Part shown: positions 41,064-48,548 of the stretch, piece after piece | Layout: the number at the start of each line of letters is the position of its first letter | How positions within the stretch are numbered: the stretch's first letter is position 1 | Source: Discostella pseudostelligera | Taxonomy: Eukaryota; Bacillariophyta; Thalassiosirophyceae; Thalassiosirales; Thalassiosiraceae | NCBI GenBank assembly: GCA_036940085.1 | Contig: JALLBK010000061.1 | Coordinates: 1-64,000 of the forward strand | Length of the DNA stretch: 64,000 nt | Direction of reading: 5' to 3' | The notes under the pieces: model-generated | The model's input: only the letters and a program-made list of their open reading frames with translations | The model's database searches: none | What the model was told of the DNA's origin: nothing | Made by a program: the position numbers and the translations under genes

Positions 41064-41687
41064 CTATCTCGAGCAAAACACATCCTTCATCTCCTCCAAA
41101 TCCTTCTCCAGTCTCTTTCGTTTTCTACTCTCCCGCTCTTGTATCAGCCCCACCTTCCCCCCAAATCGTTTCCGTGCACGACGTCGCACCTCCTTTCGAG
41201 CATACAATTTCATCTTCGACCAACCGCGTTTGTGTGGATTGTCTTTTTCAATGTATGAGCATACGGCGAGTGTGCCCATTGGTAGACAGTATGATCGTTG
41301 AGCCTCGGTTTGAGTGATGAAGTGCGAGGCATTGTGTTCGAATTCCTCGAGGGAGGACTCATCGTCGTCGACGTCTTCATCGTTCCCATTGTTGTTTGTG
41401 TTGCTGGAAATGACGACCCCCCGTTCGTTGGTTCTAGTATTGGATTGGTTCAAATGAGCGGATGCATCAGTGCTCTGTATTGATCTGCTTCCCTTCGTCC
41501 CCTCGTTTTGTTCAGTAGGAACGAACCCTCCATCTTGAAAGATATTGGATGTACTACTCCCTGCCTCGGTGATGATGATATTATTTGTCTCCCTCTGCTC
41601 TCTTTCTAATTCTCTCTTTCGTTTAATTTTCAATGCCCTCAACCTATTTTCTTCCATCCTCTTGCTTTGCTCGTCCGTGAGTGTCAT
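41064..41687 (-). CDS. XPA-like DNA repair protein lacking the zinc finger
   Basis: 207 residues from the ATG at 41687; an upstream in-frame Met at 41744 adds 19 residues. The N-terminus (LTDEQSKRMEENRLRALKIK) matches the RPA-binding/NLS helix that opens XPA. The second half matches the XPA C-terminal DNA-binding domain: HFITQTEAQRSYCLPMGTL, KDNPHKRGWSKMKLYARKEV, RRRARKRFGGKVG and a basic helix. XPA verifies damage and organises the nucleotide excision repair bubble. Between the two parts there is only a Ser/Asn/Asp-rich linker where the C4 zinc finger should be; only three Cys occur, none paired as CxxC. Either the lineage has lost the finger, or it lies in an exon I did not recognise. An intron is not obvious, because the frame is continuous. 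Confidence 0.7.
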   Translation of the reverse strand: MTLTDEQSKRMEENRLRALKIKRKRELEREQRETNNIIITEAGSSTSNIFQDGGFVPTEQNEGTKGSRSIQSTDASAHLNQSNTRTNERGVVISSNTNNNGNDEDVDDDESSLEEFEHNASHFITQTEAQRSYCLPMGTLAVCSYIEKDNPHKRGWSKMKLYARKEVRRRARKRFGGKVGLIQERESRKRKRLEKDLEEMKDVFCSR

Positions 41688-41823
41688 GATGTTGTTCTCA
41701 ATATTTTGTTGTCGCACACTTCCACCACCCCACCCCACATTCACAAACTTACCCCCTACCGTCCCCTACCCTCTACCCCTACCTTAATCACACGACCCCC
41801 TCAGATATGATATCTCTCAACAC

Positions 41824-42003
41824 TTAGTTTGTAATTTCCTTGGTCTCTTCCGACGCAGCCCCCCAATAAACATGCAACAATCGTACTGCGACGAAGTATA
41901 CGATAAATTTACCAAAAAAGTAACCCTTGGATGCTGCCCAACCGGTAGATGAAGAGGATGCACTTGCAGTGGAGGCGTCGCCATGAGGGTTCAATGAAAA
42001 CAT
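41824..42003 (-). CDS. Small single-TM protein, 59 residues
   Basis: An open frame from the ATG at 42001-42003. It has a Ser/Ala-rich N-terminus (DASTASASSSSTGWAASKGY), one membrane helix (FFGKFIVYFVAVRLLHVYW) and an acidic tail EETKEITN. Upstream in-frame codons exist but are preceded by a GA-repeat (42009-42026) that looks like a 5' leader. It is in the size range of accessory subunits of respiratory or translocase complexes, but I recognise no family. The call rests on the tidy start-TM-tail structure and on position, divergent from the ankyrin-like gene. Confidence 0.45.
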   Translation of the reverse strand: MFSLNPHGDASTASASSSSTGWAASKGYFFGKFIVYFVAVRLLHVYWGAASEETKEITN

Positions 42004-42386
42004 TGCCAGAGAGAGAGAGAGAGAAATAATATAAAATTGATTTGTATCTAGGTGGGGTGGGTGGTTATGCGGTTGACTGCTTTTACAGATGGTTTGAATG
42101 AATAATTGATGCGTTGGCAGCCGTTGGCAGTTGGGAGTGGGAGTTGTTGTTTGCTTGGATTTTGGATTTGGATGGCCTTGCTTGTGCGGCAGTGGAATAG
42201 TTATGTGTCTGGCCTTCAACTTCGTCTCAGAAGATGAGGTCATCCATTTCTCCACAATGTCACAAAGTACGTGTGACACAGCTGTGGAAGCTGCGAGAAG
42301 CGACGAGGTGCACCATTACCATGACCGGCAGCGGCATTATTTGGTACTAACCTGTACTAACGGGCGGCAGAACGAGAACTCTGCCG
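42004..42386. promoter_or_regulatory. Divergent intergenic region, small TM protein / ankyrin-like gene
   Basis: 383 bp. It opens with a GA run at 42009-42026. No repeated promoter word was seen. Confidence 0.4.
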
Positions 42387-45014
42387 ATGATTTACAATGA
42401 ATTGGCTGCTGTATCGTATTGTTTGGATCCAATCTCAACCAGCACCTCCATCATCATCATAATCATCGTCATCAATGATCATATTGCGAGGAGGGCACTT
42501 GAAGTCCTTGCCACTGGCTCCGATTATTCTGATTCCGACACCGATTCCGACACTCAACTCCAAGTCGAAGAACGACGCATCATGTCTATGATACGAGGGG
42601 AGAGGACCTCGAGGGAACTTGCATCCCATGTGGGTAATTTAATACCTTCATCCATGCAGAATCGTAGTAATGAGGAATTTGCGGAATCCTTCCTAGATGT
42701 CATGGCTCGACTCGAACAGCAACCGATTAGGTCTTCTCTTGCTGCCGAACAATGGCTCCACTTGTTCTCCAGGTTTAGTACAAGATCTGATGCTATTTTG
42801 ACTGGGAGGGATGGTAGTAGTAGTGGTAGTGGCAGCAGCAGCAGTAGCATGAGCGATGATGATGATTTTGGAGATGAAATTGATCTCGATACGGATTCTG
42901 AAAATGATGAAGATGACGACGAAGAAGCCGCGGATCATCAAGATATGAATAATGATTTGCTCGAGGATGAAGTAGAAGGTGATACTGAAGCAGATCGGTC
43001 AACTGGCAATCATGACGAAACTACTCAACATCACAACAATATCGCTTCACTACTACAGCTACTTCCTCCTCCCTCCTCCATCACTTTTGATTCCAACATT
43101 AGGGGTACGAACAACTTCCAGCGTATTTCATCTTTGCTTGTAAGCCTAGCCAATTCCGAGGAAAATCCTTTGATACGAGCGGATATACCCTGGCCTGTTA
43201 TCATTGCCTGCGGAACGCCGTTTATGGATCTTTCCACCCAGACAAGTTCATTGTTGGTATCCCCGAGGCCATCTTTACTGCAAACGCTTTACCATCAGTT
43301 AGATGATCCAAATGGAACAAGGCTTTTAAAAGGAGTTCTGCGAAGTAAGCCAAATATTCTGAGTGCCCGTTCATATTTCGTCTCGACCGCTCTAACAAAT
43401 CATACCTTGCTGTGTGATCACAATTTAGTGGATCCTCCCTTGGAGGTTGTCAAGGTGTTGCTTGACGCCTTTCCTTTATCATGCCTAGACATGGAAGCAT
43501 TCTTTACTGCTTGTCAGTTTGCGCACCCTCACACATCACGTCGTTCGAAAGGTGCTAATGTTCTTGTTCAGGACGATGGCTCTGAATTTGACACCGACGA
43601 TGTTGGGGAGGTTATCAGGCTAGTTATGCACGAGACCATACGCATTCGTCGTTTGAACAATATTGATTGGGGCATGGTCGCCTTCCTTGGCGATGCAAGA
43701 ATCTCTCCATCACATGCCAAGTTATTATTACAGCACTTCCCTGAAGCCTTGAATGATTCGAATCATGGCACCTTTGAAGTATCTCCGTTGGATAGAATGG
43801 CATCGGGGTATTTCATTCACGGCGAAACGACTGCTTGGGTTGAGAAGTTACGAATAGCACTTCGGGTCGCTATGTATGTAAGGCAAAGACGGGAACAGAT
43901 TGAACAGGATCCTACATTGCCAAAAGAAATCACAATGCCCAGCTTCTTTTTCGGAACTGGTTGTCAAGTGTTAAGGAGACGAGAAAGTGGGCTAATTGGG
44001 GCAGCTCAAATATTCTATCCCTACCATGAGCTCATTCGACTCATAATATCCCCGAACTTTCAAGGAACTCGATTCGGAAGGGTTGGGTTCATTAAAACTC
44101 TGAACGCATGCACCGAATCGGAGCCTGATGCATTCCTCCAAATGGATGACGAAGGCAATCTACCTATTCATATTGCCCTAAGGTCTAAATGCGAAACTTC
44201 CCTAGGGGTGCACGGCGAAAGGCGTTTGATTAGATACCTACTTAAATTGAATCCGAGTACATCTTTGTGTCTTGAGGGCGGTGAGAGTATCGATGGGCGA
44301 GTGAGACGATTGCCACTACGCTTGAGCATTGAGAATGGTTGGCCAGTCTTCGATCTCATAATAAATGCAGCCTTGACATGCGGCTCTTGGAAGACGCCAA
44401 ATGGGATCGATGACGACTTTGTCTTGGATAGACCGTTGCTTCATGATGTGCTGAACGGACCGTATCACCCTCAATTCGGAATATATTTTGCTCGAGAGAT
44501 GGTTAAATTCATTATTGGGCGGGTATCCCATCATCATTTCCCTAGGGGCCAGAAGCGCATGCGTTCCCTTACGAATCCGGTTGATAGCGATGGTCGGACA
44601 GCACTGCATGTAGCTCTTGAATCAAAGTGGCCTGTATACGACCTCCTTGCTCAAGCCTACCCAAACCTTTCGTTGGAAGTACGCGATCCGTCTCGATTCG
44701 GATTCTTCCCATTTCAGATCGCAGCATGCGACTTTGCAGCCGGTACTATCCGAAAAGAATCGCCAGATATAAAGGTACTTATTCCGGGTAAATCAACGGA
44801 TGGTGTTAACCATAGTACAGACACATCGTTGAATGGTCTTGCCATCGGAGAAGAAGATCGAAGAGAACTTCTCGAATTGAGTATGCTCTTCGAGATAGTA
44901 AGAGAATGTCCACATTGTGTCACATATAGTCTAGACGATTTGAACCATGATGACGCCATAGGCCCTGGTCCAACGAAGAAAAGGAGATATGACCTCTCGT
45001 CGATTGAATCATGA
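42387..45014 (+). CDS. Large acidic protein with degenerate ankyrin-like repeats
   Basis: 875 residues from the ATG at 42387. An ATG at 42582 (MSMIRGERTSRE) is a serious alternative, because the first 65 residues contain an Ile run (IIIIIIVI) that looks like a translated ATC microsatellite. A Ser/Asp/Glu-rich region (residues about 150-215) is followed by a long helical part. There, ankyrin-like units recur: PLEVVKVLLDAFPLSCLDME, DDEGNLPIHIALRSK with RRLIRYLLKLNP, LPLRLSIENGWPVFDLIINA, and DSDGRTALHVALESKWPVYD with LLAQAYPNLS. The 'GNLPIHIA...YP..L' style resembles ankyrin-type families I associate with diatoms. It ends with a possible NLS (PTKKRRYDL). Likely a protein-interaction scaffold; the partner is unknown. 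Confidence 0.65.
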   Translation: MIYNELAAVSYCLDPISTSTSIIIIIIVINDHIARRALEVLATGSDYSDSDTDSDTQLQVEERRIMSMIRGERTSRELASHVGNLIPSSMQNRSNEEFAESFLDVMARLEQQPIRSSLAAEQWLHLFSRFSTRSDAILTGRDGSSSGSGSSSSSMSDDDDFGDEIDLDTDSENDEDDDEEAADHQDMNNDLLEDEVEGDTEADRSTGNHDETTQHHNNIASLLQLLPPPSSITFDSNIRGTNNFQRISSLLVSLANSEENPLIRADIPWPVIIACGTPFMDLSTQTSSLLVSPRPSLLQTLYHQLDDPNGTRLLKGVLRSKPNILSARSYFVSTALTNHTLLCDHNLVDPPLEVVKVLLDAFPLSCLDMEAFFTACQFAHPHTSRRSKGANVLVQDDGSEFDTDDVGEVIRLVMHETIRIRRLNNIDWGMVAFLGDARISPSHAKLLLQHFPEALNDSNHGTFEVSPLDRMASGYFIHGETTAWVEKLRIALRVAMYVRQRREQIEQDPTLPKEITMPSFFFGTGCQVLRRRESGLIGAAQIFYPYHELIRLIISPNFQGTRFGRVGFIKTLNACTESEPDAFLQMDDEGNLPIHIALRSKCETSLGVHGERRLIRYLLKLNPSTSLCLEGGESIDGRVRRLPLRLSIENGWPVFDLIINAALTCGSWKTPNGIDDDFVLDRPLLHDVLNGPYHPQFGIYFAREMVKFIIGRVSHHHFPRGQKRMRSLTNPVDSDGRTALHVALESKWPVYDLLAQAYPNLSLEVRDPSRFGFFPFQIAACDFAAGTIRKESPDIKVLIPGKSTDGVNHSTDTSLNGLAIGEEDRRELLELSMLFEIVRECPHCVTYSLDDLNHDDAIGPGPTKKRRYDLSSIES

Positions 45015-45080
45015 TCAATGATAATAATGTGTATATTGCAGATATTCTGTCTCTTTAATCCCTTACAATTTCATCCATTA

Positions 45081-46244
45081 TCATTTCCTCAACACACAAA
45101 CCATACGGAAAGCCTCGTCCTCATCCTCAATTGATACATTCGCATCTAACGCACCATACTTGGCAACCAACTCAAAACCTGCGCATCTGGCTAATGCGTC
45201 AATTTCTTGCAATGTGAAGAGCCTCATCGGGACGATATCTTTAAGATTGGTCCTACCATCTTGGGACATTTGCAAAAACAGAGATGAAGTTTCGTCATCC
45301 TTTGGAATGTTGTTCACATTACTCAACTTCAATTCCATTCCAACAGTAAAATGTCGTATTTGAAGAATTGGATCGAATTCATCATCTTCATCTCCCCACA
45401 CAATATTTAATTCCCCATATTCCTTCTCGTCCCCATCTTCATCCAATTCATTCTCAATCAATGGTACCGTCCACCCGTTCTTGGTGCATTCACCCATACT
45501 AAACGTTTCTCTTGGGTGGGGAAGCTCGATGACGACGGTACCCCCAGGTTGGATGACTGAATGTAGTGATGCCAAGCATGCAATGATATCGTCATTAGTT
45601 AGTAGGTGCTGCATTGATCCTAGTAGGAGCCATGCACTATCAAATACTGATGTTGACGAATCAGCGACATTTCGCATATCTCCAAGAACATACTCAAAAT
45701 CATCTCTTCGACCGCCAGGCACACCAAGCTCAAGGTCAGCATTCTGCAACCCATAATCTACCATGTCATGTGATCGATCCAGAGCCACTGCCGAATCTAC
45801 CTCTGATAGCGGATGCTCGGATAATGCCGCGAGAGAGTGTCGTGCAGGACCTGCAGCTAATTCAAGGAGACGCAATGGTCTATCCGGTGCTGCCGTCTTG
45901 GCATATTTGGCATGCACACTTAGGAGGAAATCAACTTCATCTTCATAGCTTCTGTATCCAAATGCGAGATCGTACAATGGTGGCATTGAGTAGATGCTGT
46001 CTGATTTTGATGGAGTTGAATCAGGTGTCTCTTGACTAAAGCCCTTGTCTACTGTGGTGATGGAGTCATCGTTGCGATTCTTCCGTCGAGACATGGCTCC
46101 ACCACGTCCTCGTACGGCCTGCAGAATTGTTGATGGTCGGAAGTTCGTGCATGGGTGACATGAAATTGGACTTTTCGCAAATGACTCGACAATAGCCGCT
46201 TGCGCGGATAGCAATGTCGCGAGAGTCAATATCTTTGGGGGCAT
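45081..46244 (-). CDS. Plastid-targeted class I SAM-dependent methyltransferase
   Basis: 387 residues. The signal peptide MPPKILTLATLLSAQAAI ends in VES-FAKSP, a plastid-type site, followed by a basic transit region with RKNRND. The methyltransferase fold is clear: motif I LRLLELAAGPARHSLAAL, post-I ALDRSHDMVDYGL, an FEYVLGDMRNV strand, FDSAWLLLGSMQHLLTNDD for motifs II/III, and PGGTVVIELPHPRETF. A C-terminal beta insertion (ILQIRHFTVGMELKLSN) and EIDALARCAGFELVAKYG complete it. The overall plan resembles small-molecule methyltransferases of the UbiE/COQ5 superfamily, but the substrate cannot be told. Its stop lies 66 bp from that of the convergent ankyrin-like gene. Confidence 0.8.
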   Translation of the reverse strand: MPPKILTLATLLSAQAAIVESFAKSPISCHPCTNFRPSTILQAVRGRGGAMSRRKNRNDDSITTVDKGFSQETPDSTPSKSDSIYSMPPLYDLAFGYRSYEDEVDFLLSVHAKYAKTAAPDRPLRLLELAAGPARHSLAALSEHPLSEVDSAVALDRSHDMVDYGLQNADLELGVPGGRRDDFEYVLGDMRNVADSSTSVFDSAWLLLGSMQHLLTNDDIIACLASLHSVIQPGGTVVIELPHPRETFSMGECTKNGWTVPLIENELDEDGDEKEYGELNIVWGDEDDEFDPILQIRHFTVGMELKLSNVNNIPKDDETSSLFLQMSQDGRTNLKDIVPMRLFTLQEIDALARCAGFELVAKYGALDANVSIEDEDEAFRMVCVLRK

Positions 46245-46765
46245 AGTGAATGAAATGTTATGATGTTGTCTGCGTCCTCGGAGACACTAAAACTATGGCA
46301 AGATGGGTGGAAAGATGGGAATGATGGACAAGCCAAGGTTGGGTGAGTTTGATTTTGATGAGTGGTTGCGGGTTGAAAGATATGGCGGGAACATGAAAGA
46401 TCTCTTGTGGGATTTCCCGCCATTTCAAGAAGATTTGGCGTACCTCGCTCTGTGTTGGTAACGGTTGGGCGATGAAGCAAAGAGCGAGGTTCGTCCCTCC
46501 TGTCTCCTGCCCGACGTATGCAACCGAATTAAAGAGTATCAATGAATGTCCCTGTCTACTGGAGTTGAGGGAATTTTTCTTCATATCACTGATCGACGAT
46601 TATTTAACTGTCCTGTAATTGCCATGGAACCAGCGTCTGAGTGTCAAGTCCGTTCCATCGAGTGCATATCAACTACTCTCTGGTGAAAGGATCCGATGCA
46701 TATTGTACCGTTTTAGGGGCAGATACGATCTGGGTAATTTCAATTTTTGCATGTACCATCCACTA
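46245..46765. promoter_or_regulatory. Promoter of the plastid methyltransferase gene, with two inverted GGCGGGAA sites
   Basis: 521 bp between two same-strand genes. AGATATGGCGGGAA lies at 46378-46391, and the inverted form TTCCCGCCAT at 46414-46423, 22 bp apart. The short antisense frames here have no protein character. Confidence 0.5.
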
Positions 46766-47965
46766 CTACTCCCGTCTCTTCTGCACCGTACCTCCACCTC
46801 TCGCGCTGCCCGACCAAGGAGTATTCCCATTCGAAGTAGGACGTGTTGTTGTTCGTCGCGATGCAGCCTCCATTCTCTTCTTCTTCGCCTCTTCCCGTCT
46901 CCTCATCTCCGCCATGCGACTCTTGTACGATCCCATCTTTGTCGGATCATACTCTTCCCAAAATTGCCCCACTAGTACACACAATGTAGCACTAAATATT
47001 CCCAAAATTAATAATGTCAGACCCTGCCACGCCACAGGACGTGATTCACGAAGTATGCAATGAGCACGGCGTCGTTTCGTGTAGGCATTGATTTGTGCCG
47101 CAGCTGTTCGCGCTAGACGACGTGTCTTCCCCAAGTTGAAATCACGTGGATGTATAGTGAACTCTAGAGTCTCACCATTGGTAGAAAGGATAAAGGGTGC
47201 AAGGAGTGACGAAAGAGAGTTTGGATCATTCATTGCCGATAGACGCTGTGCTGCCATTTGTCGTTGTCTTCGTTGGGATGCTACGACATCAATATTATTT
47301 GGATCATCCTCGTCCTCATTGTCATCAACAATGGGGAGTGAATTTCGTAGTACTATCACGTACGAGTCATAATTCCCATTGACATCGGGGCCACTGTTCC
47401 AATTGCCTTGATTCTTTTTGTATTTTGGATATTTTTGTTTGTACTTGCGCTTATCTTTTGGTTTCATGGGTCGACGGTCATTGGGCCGACGTTCATCGTA
47501 GTCTTCCTCCCCATGATTGTCACGAATTCCGTTGGCATTGGGTGGAGCATTGATACCATAATTTTCAACTATGATATTCGATCTAGGGTCCCATTTGACA
47601 TTTTCTGCACGTACTAATTGATCTCTTGATATTTCAATCTTTGTAGTACGTTTGAATGATTTCTTTGTGGCACCAGCGGTCGATTTGGGTTGGAATGAAT
47701 ACGGTGTGTAAATAGTAAGCGTACACCCCCCAGCATGACAATCTAATATCATCGAGGCACTATTCCTTCGAATCCATGTCCATCCCAACCATATAAATAG
47801 TATGCTAGCGAACATCCATGCGTAGGAGACCTTGGTATATCCATCGGCTGATCGTATCGCTTTGGCGAGGGGTGTTTCGAGCTTTATGGATTTGACAGAC
47901 CCATCGGCAGCGGCACGGGGTTCGGCGAGAGTTGTTGGAAGATCGGCGGCTCGTCTGCGTAGCAT
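46766..47965 (-). CDS. Uncharacterised membrane protein with two TM segments
   Basis: 399 residues. A soluble N-terminus of about 45 residues precedes TM1 (VSYAWMFASILFIWLGWTWI). A large loop of about 240 residues contains a beta-rich start (MILDCHAGGCTLTIYTPYSF), a Lys/Tyr-rich disordered insert (PKDKRKYKQKYPKYKKNQ) and a beta segment (YDSYVIVLRNSLPI). It resumes with EFTIHPRDFNLGKTRRLART before TM2 (WQGLTLLILGIFSATLCVLV) and a basic cytosolic tail. The two-helix plan with a large split beta domain occurs in several unknown algal families. I recognise no named domain. It is divergent from the patatin-like gene and shares a promoter carrying two GGCGGGAA sites. Confidence 0.65.
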   Translation of the reverse strand: MLRRRAADLPTTLAEPRAAADGSVKSIKLETPLAKAIRSADGYTKVSYAWMFASILFIWLGWTWIRRNSASMILDCHAGGCTLTIYTPYSFQPKSTAGATKKSFKRTTKIEISRDQLVRAENVKWDPRSNIIVENYGINAPPNANGIRDNHGEEDYDERRPNDRRPMKPKDKRKYKQKYPKYKKNQGNWNSGPDVNGNYDSYVIVLRNSLPIVDDNEDEDDPNNIDVVASQRRQRQMAAQRLSAMNDPNSLSSLLAPFILSTNGETLEFTIHPRDFNLGKTRRLARTAAAQINAYTKRRRAHCILRESRPVAWQGLTLLILGIFSATLCVLVGQFWEEYDPTKMGSYKSRMAEMRRREEAKKKRMEAASRRTTTRPTSNGNTPWSGSARGGGTVQKRRE

Positions 47966-48548
47966 ATTTTCAATGGAATGATTCTTAAGTTGTGTAATGA
48001 TACGGGTGCATTGTTGACGAGGCGAGAAGTACTATGGTATCGTATTCAAGCGGACGTGTCATGGTCGATGCTCGATGTGTGGTGGGTGGATGGTCGCTAA
48101 AATTGAAACTTTGGCGAAAACGGCGGGAAGAAATTTTGGCGAAGAACAGGTGATAAAAATGGCGGGAAAGCAATTCCGACGATGACGACGACCTCTCTCG
48201 ACGATGATAAAGAAGAGAAGTGGTGGTTCTGCCGAATCTATCGAACGTTGAATCTCCATCGTCTTCGAATGTTTTTTCGGAAGCAATGAAACAATGCCGA
48301 ATCTTCAATTCCTGTTGGTTTGAAATTCTCCTGCAGCAGCCGCCGCATAGGGGATGGCGCACATCGGCAGTTGGTGGTTGGTGGGTCATCGATACGGCAG
48401 CATCTCCGTCACTTCGAACCACACACTCCATTCAATAATACTTCTAGTACATTTCTATTCGCCTTGGCGAGCAATTGGCAATACTTCTTCGCATTGGAAG
48501 AATTAGAGTTGGGGTCTAGATAGTACCGTTCTGATTTCTTATCACATC
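47966..48548. promoter_or_regulatory. Divergent promoter, two-TM protein / patatin-like gene
   Basis: 583 bp. GGCGGGAA sites lie at 48122-48129 and 48161-48168 (ATGGCGGGAAA at 48159-48169), on the same strand 39 bp apart, with TTTTGGCGAA between them. No gene is supported. Confidence 0.5.

Noticed and set aside
42387..42581. N-terminal hydrophobic Ile run of the ankyrin-like protein as a transmembrane anchor
   Set aside because: The run is a translated ATC microsatellite immediately after the first ATG; the ATG at 42582 may be the true start.
46258..46584. 108-codon minus-strand frame upstream of the plastid methyltransferase gene
   Set aside because: It spans two promoter-type GGCGGGAA sites, has no domain and is not in frame with the methyltransferase.
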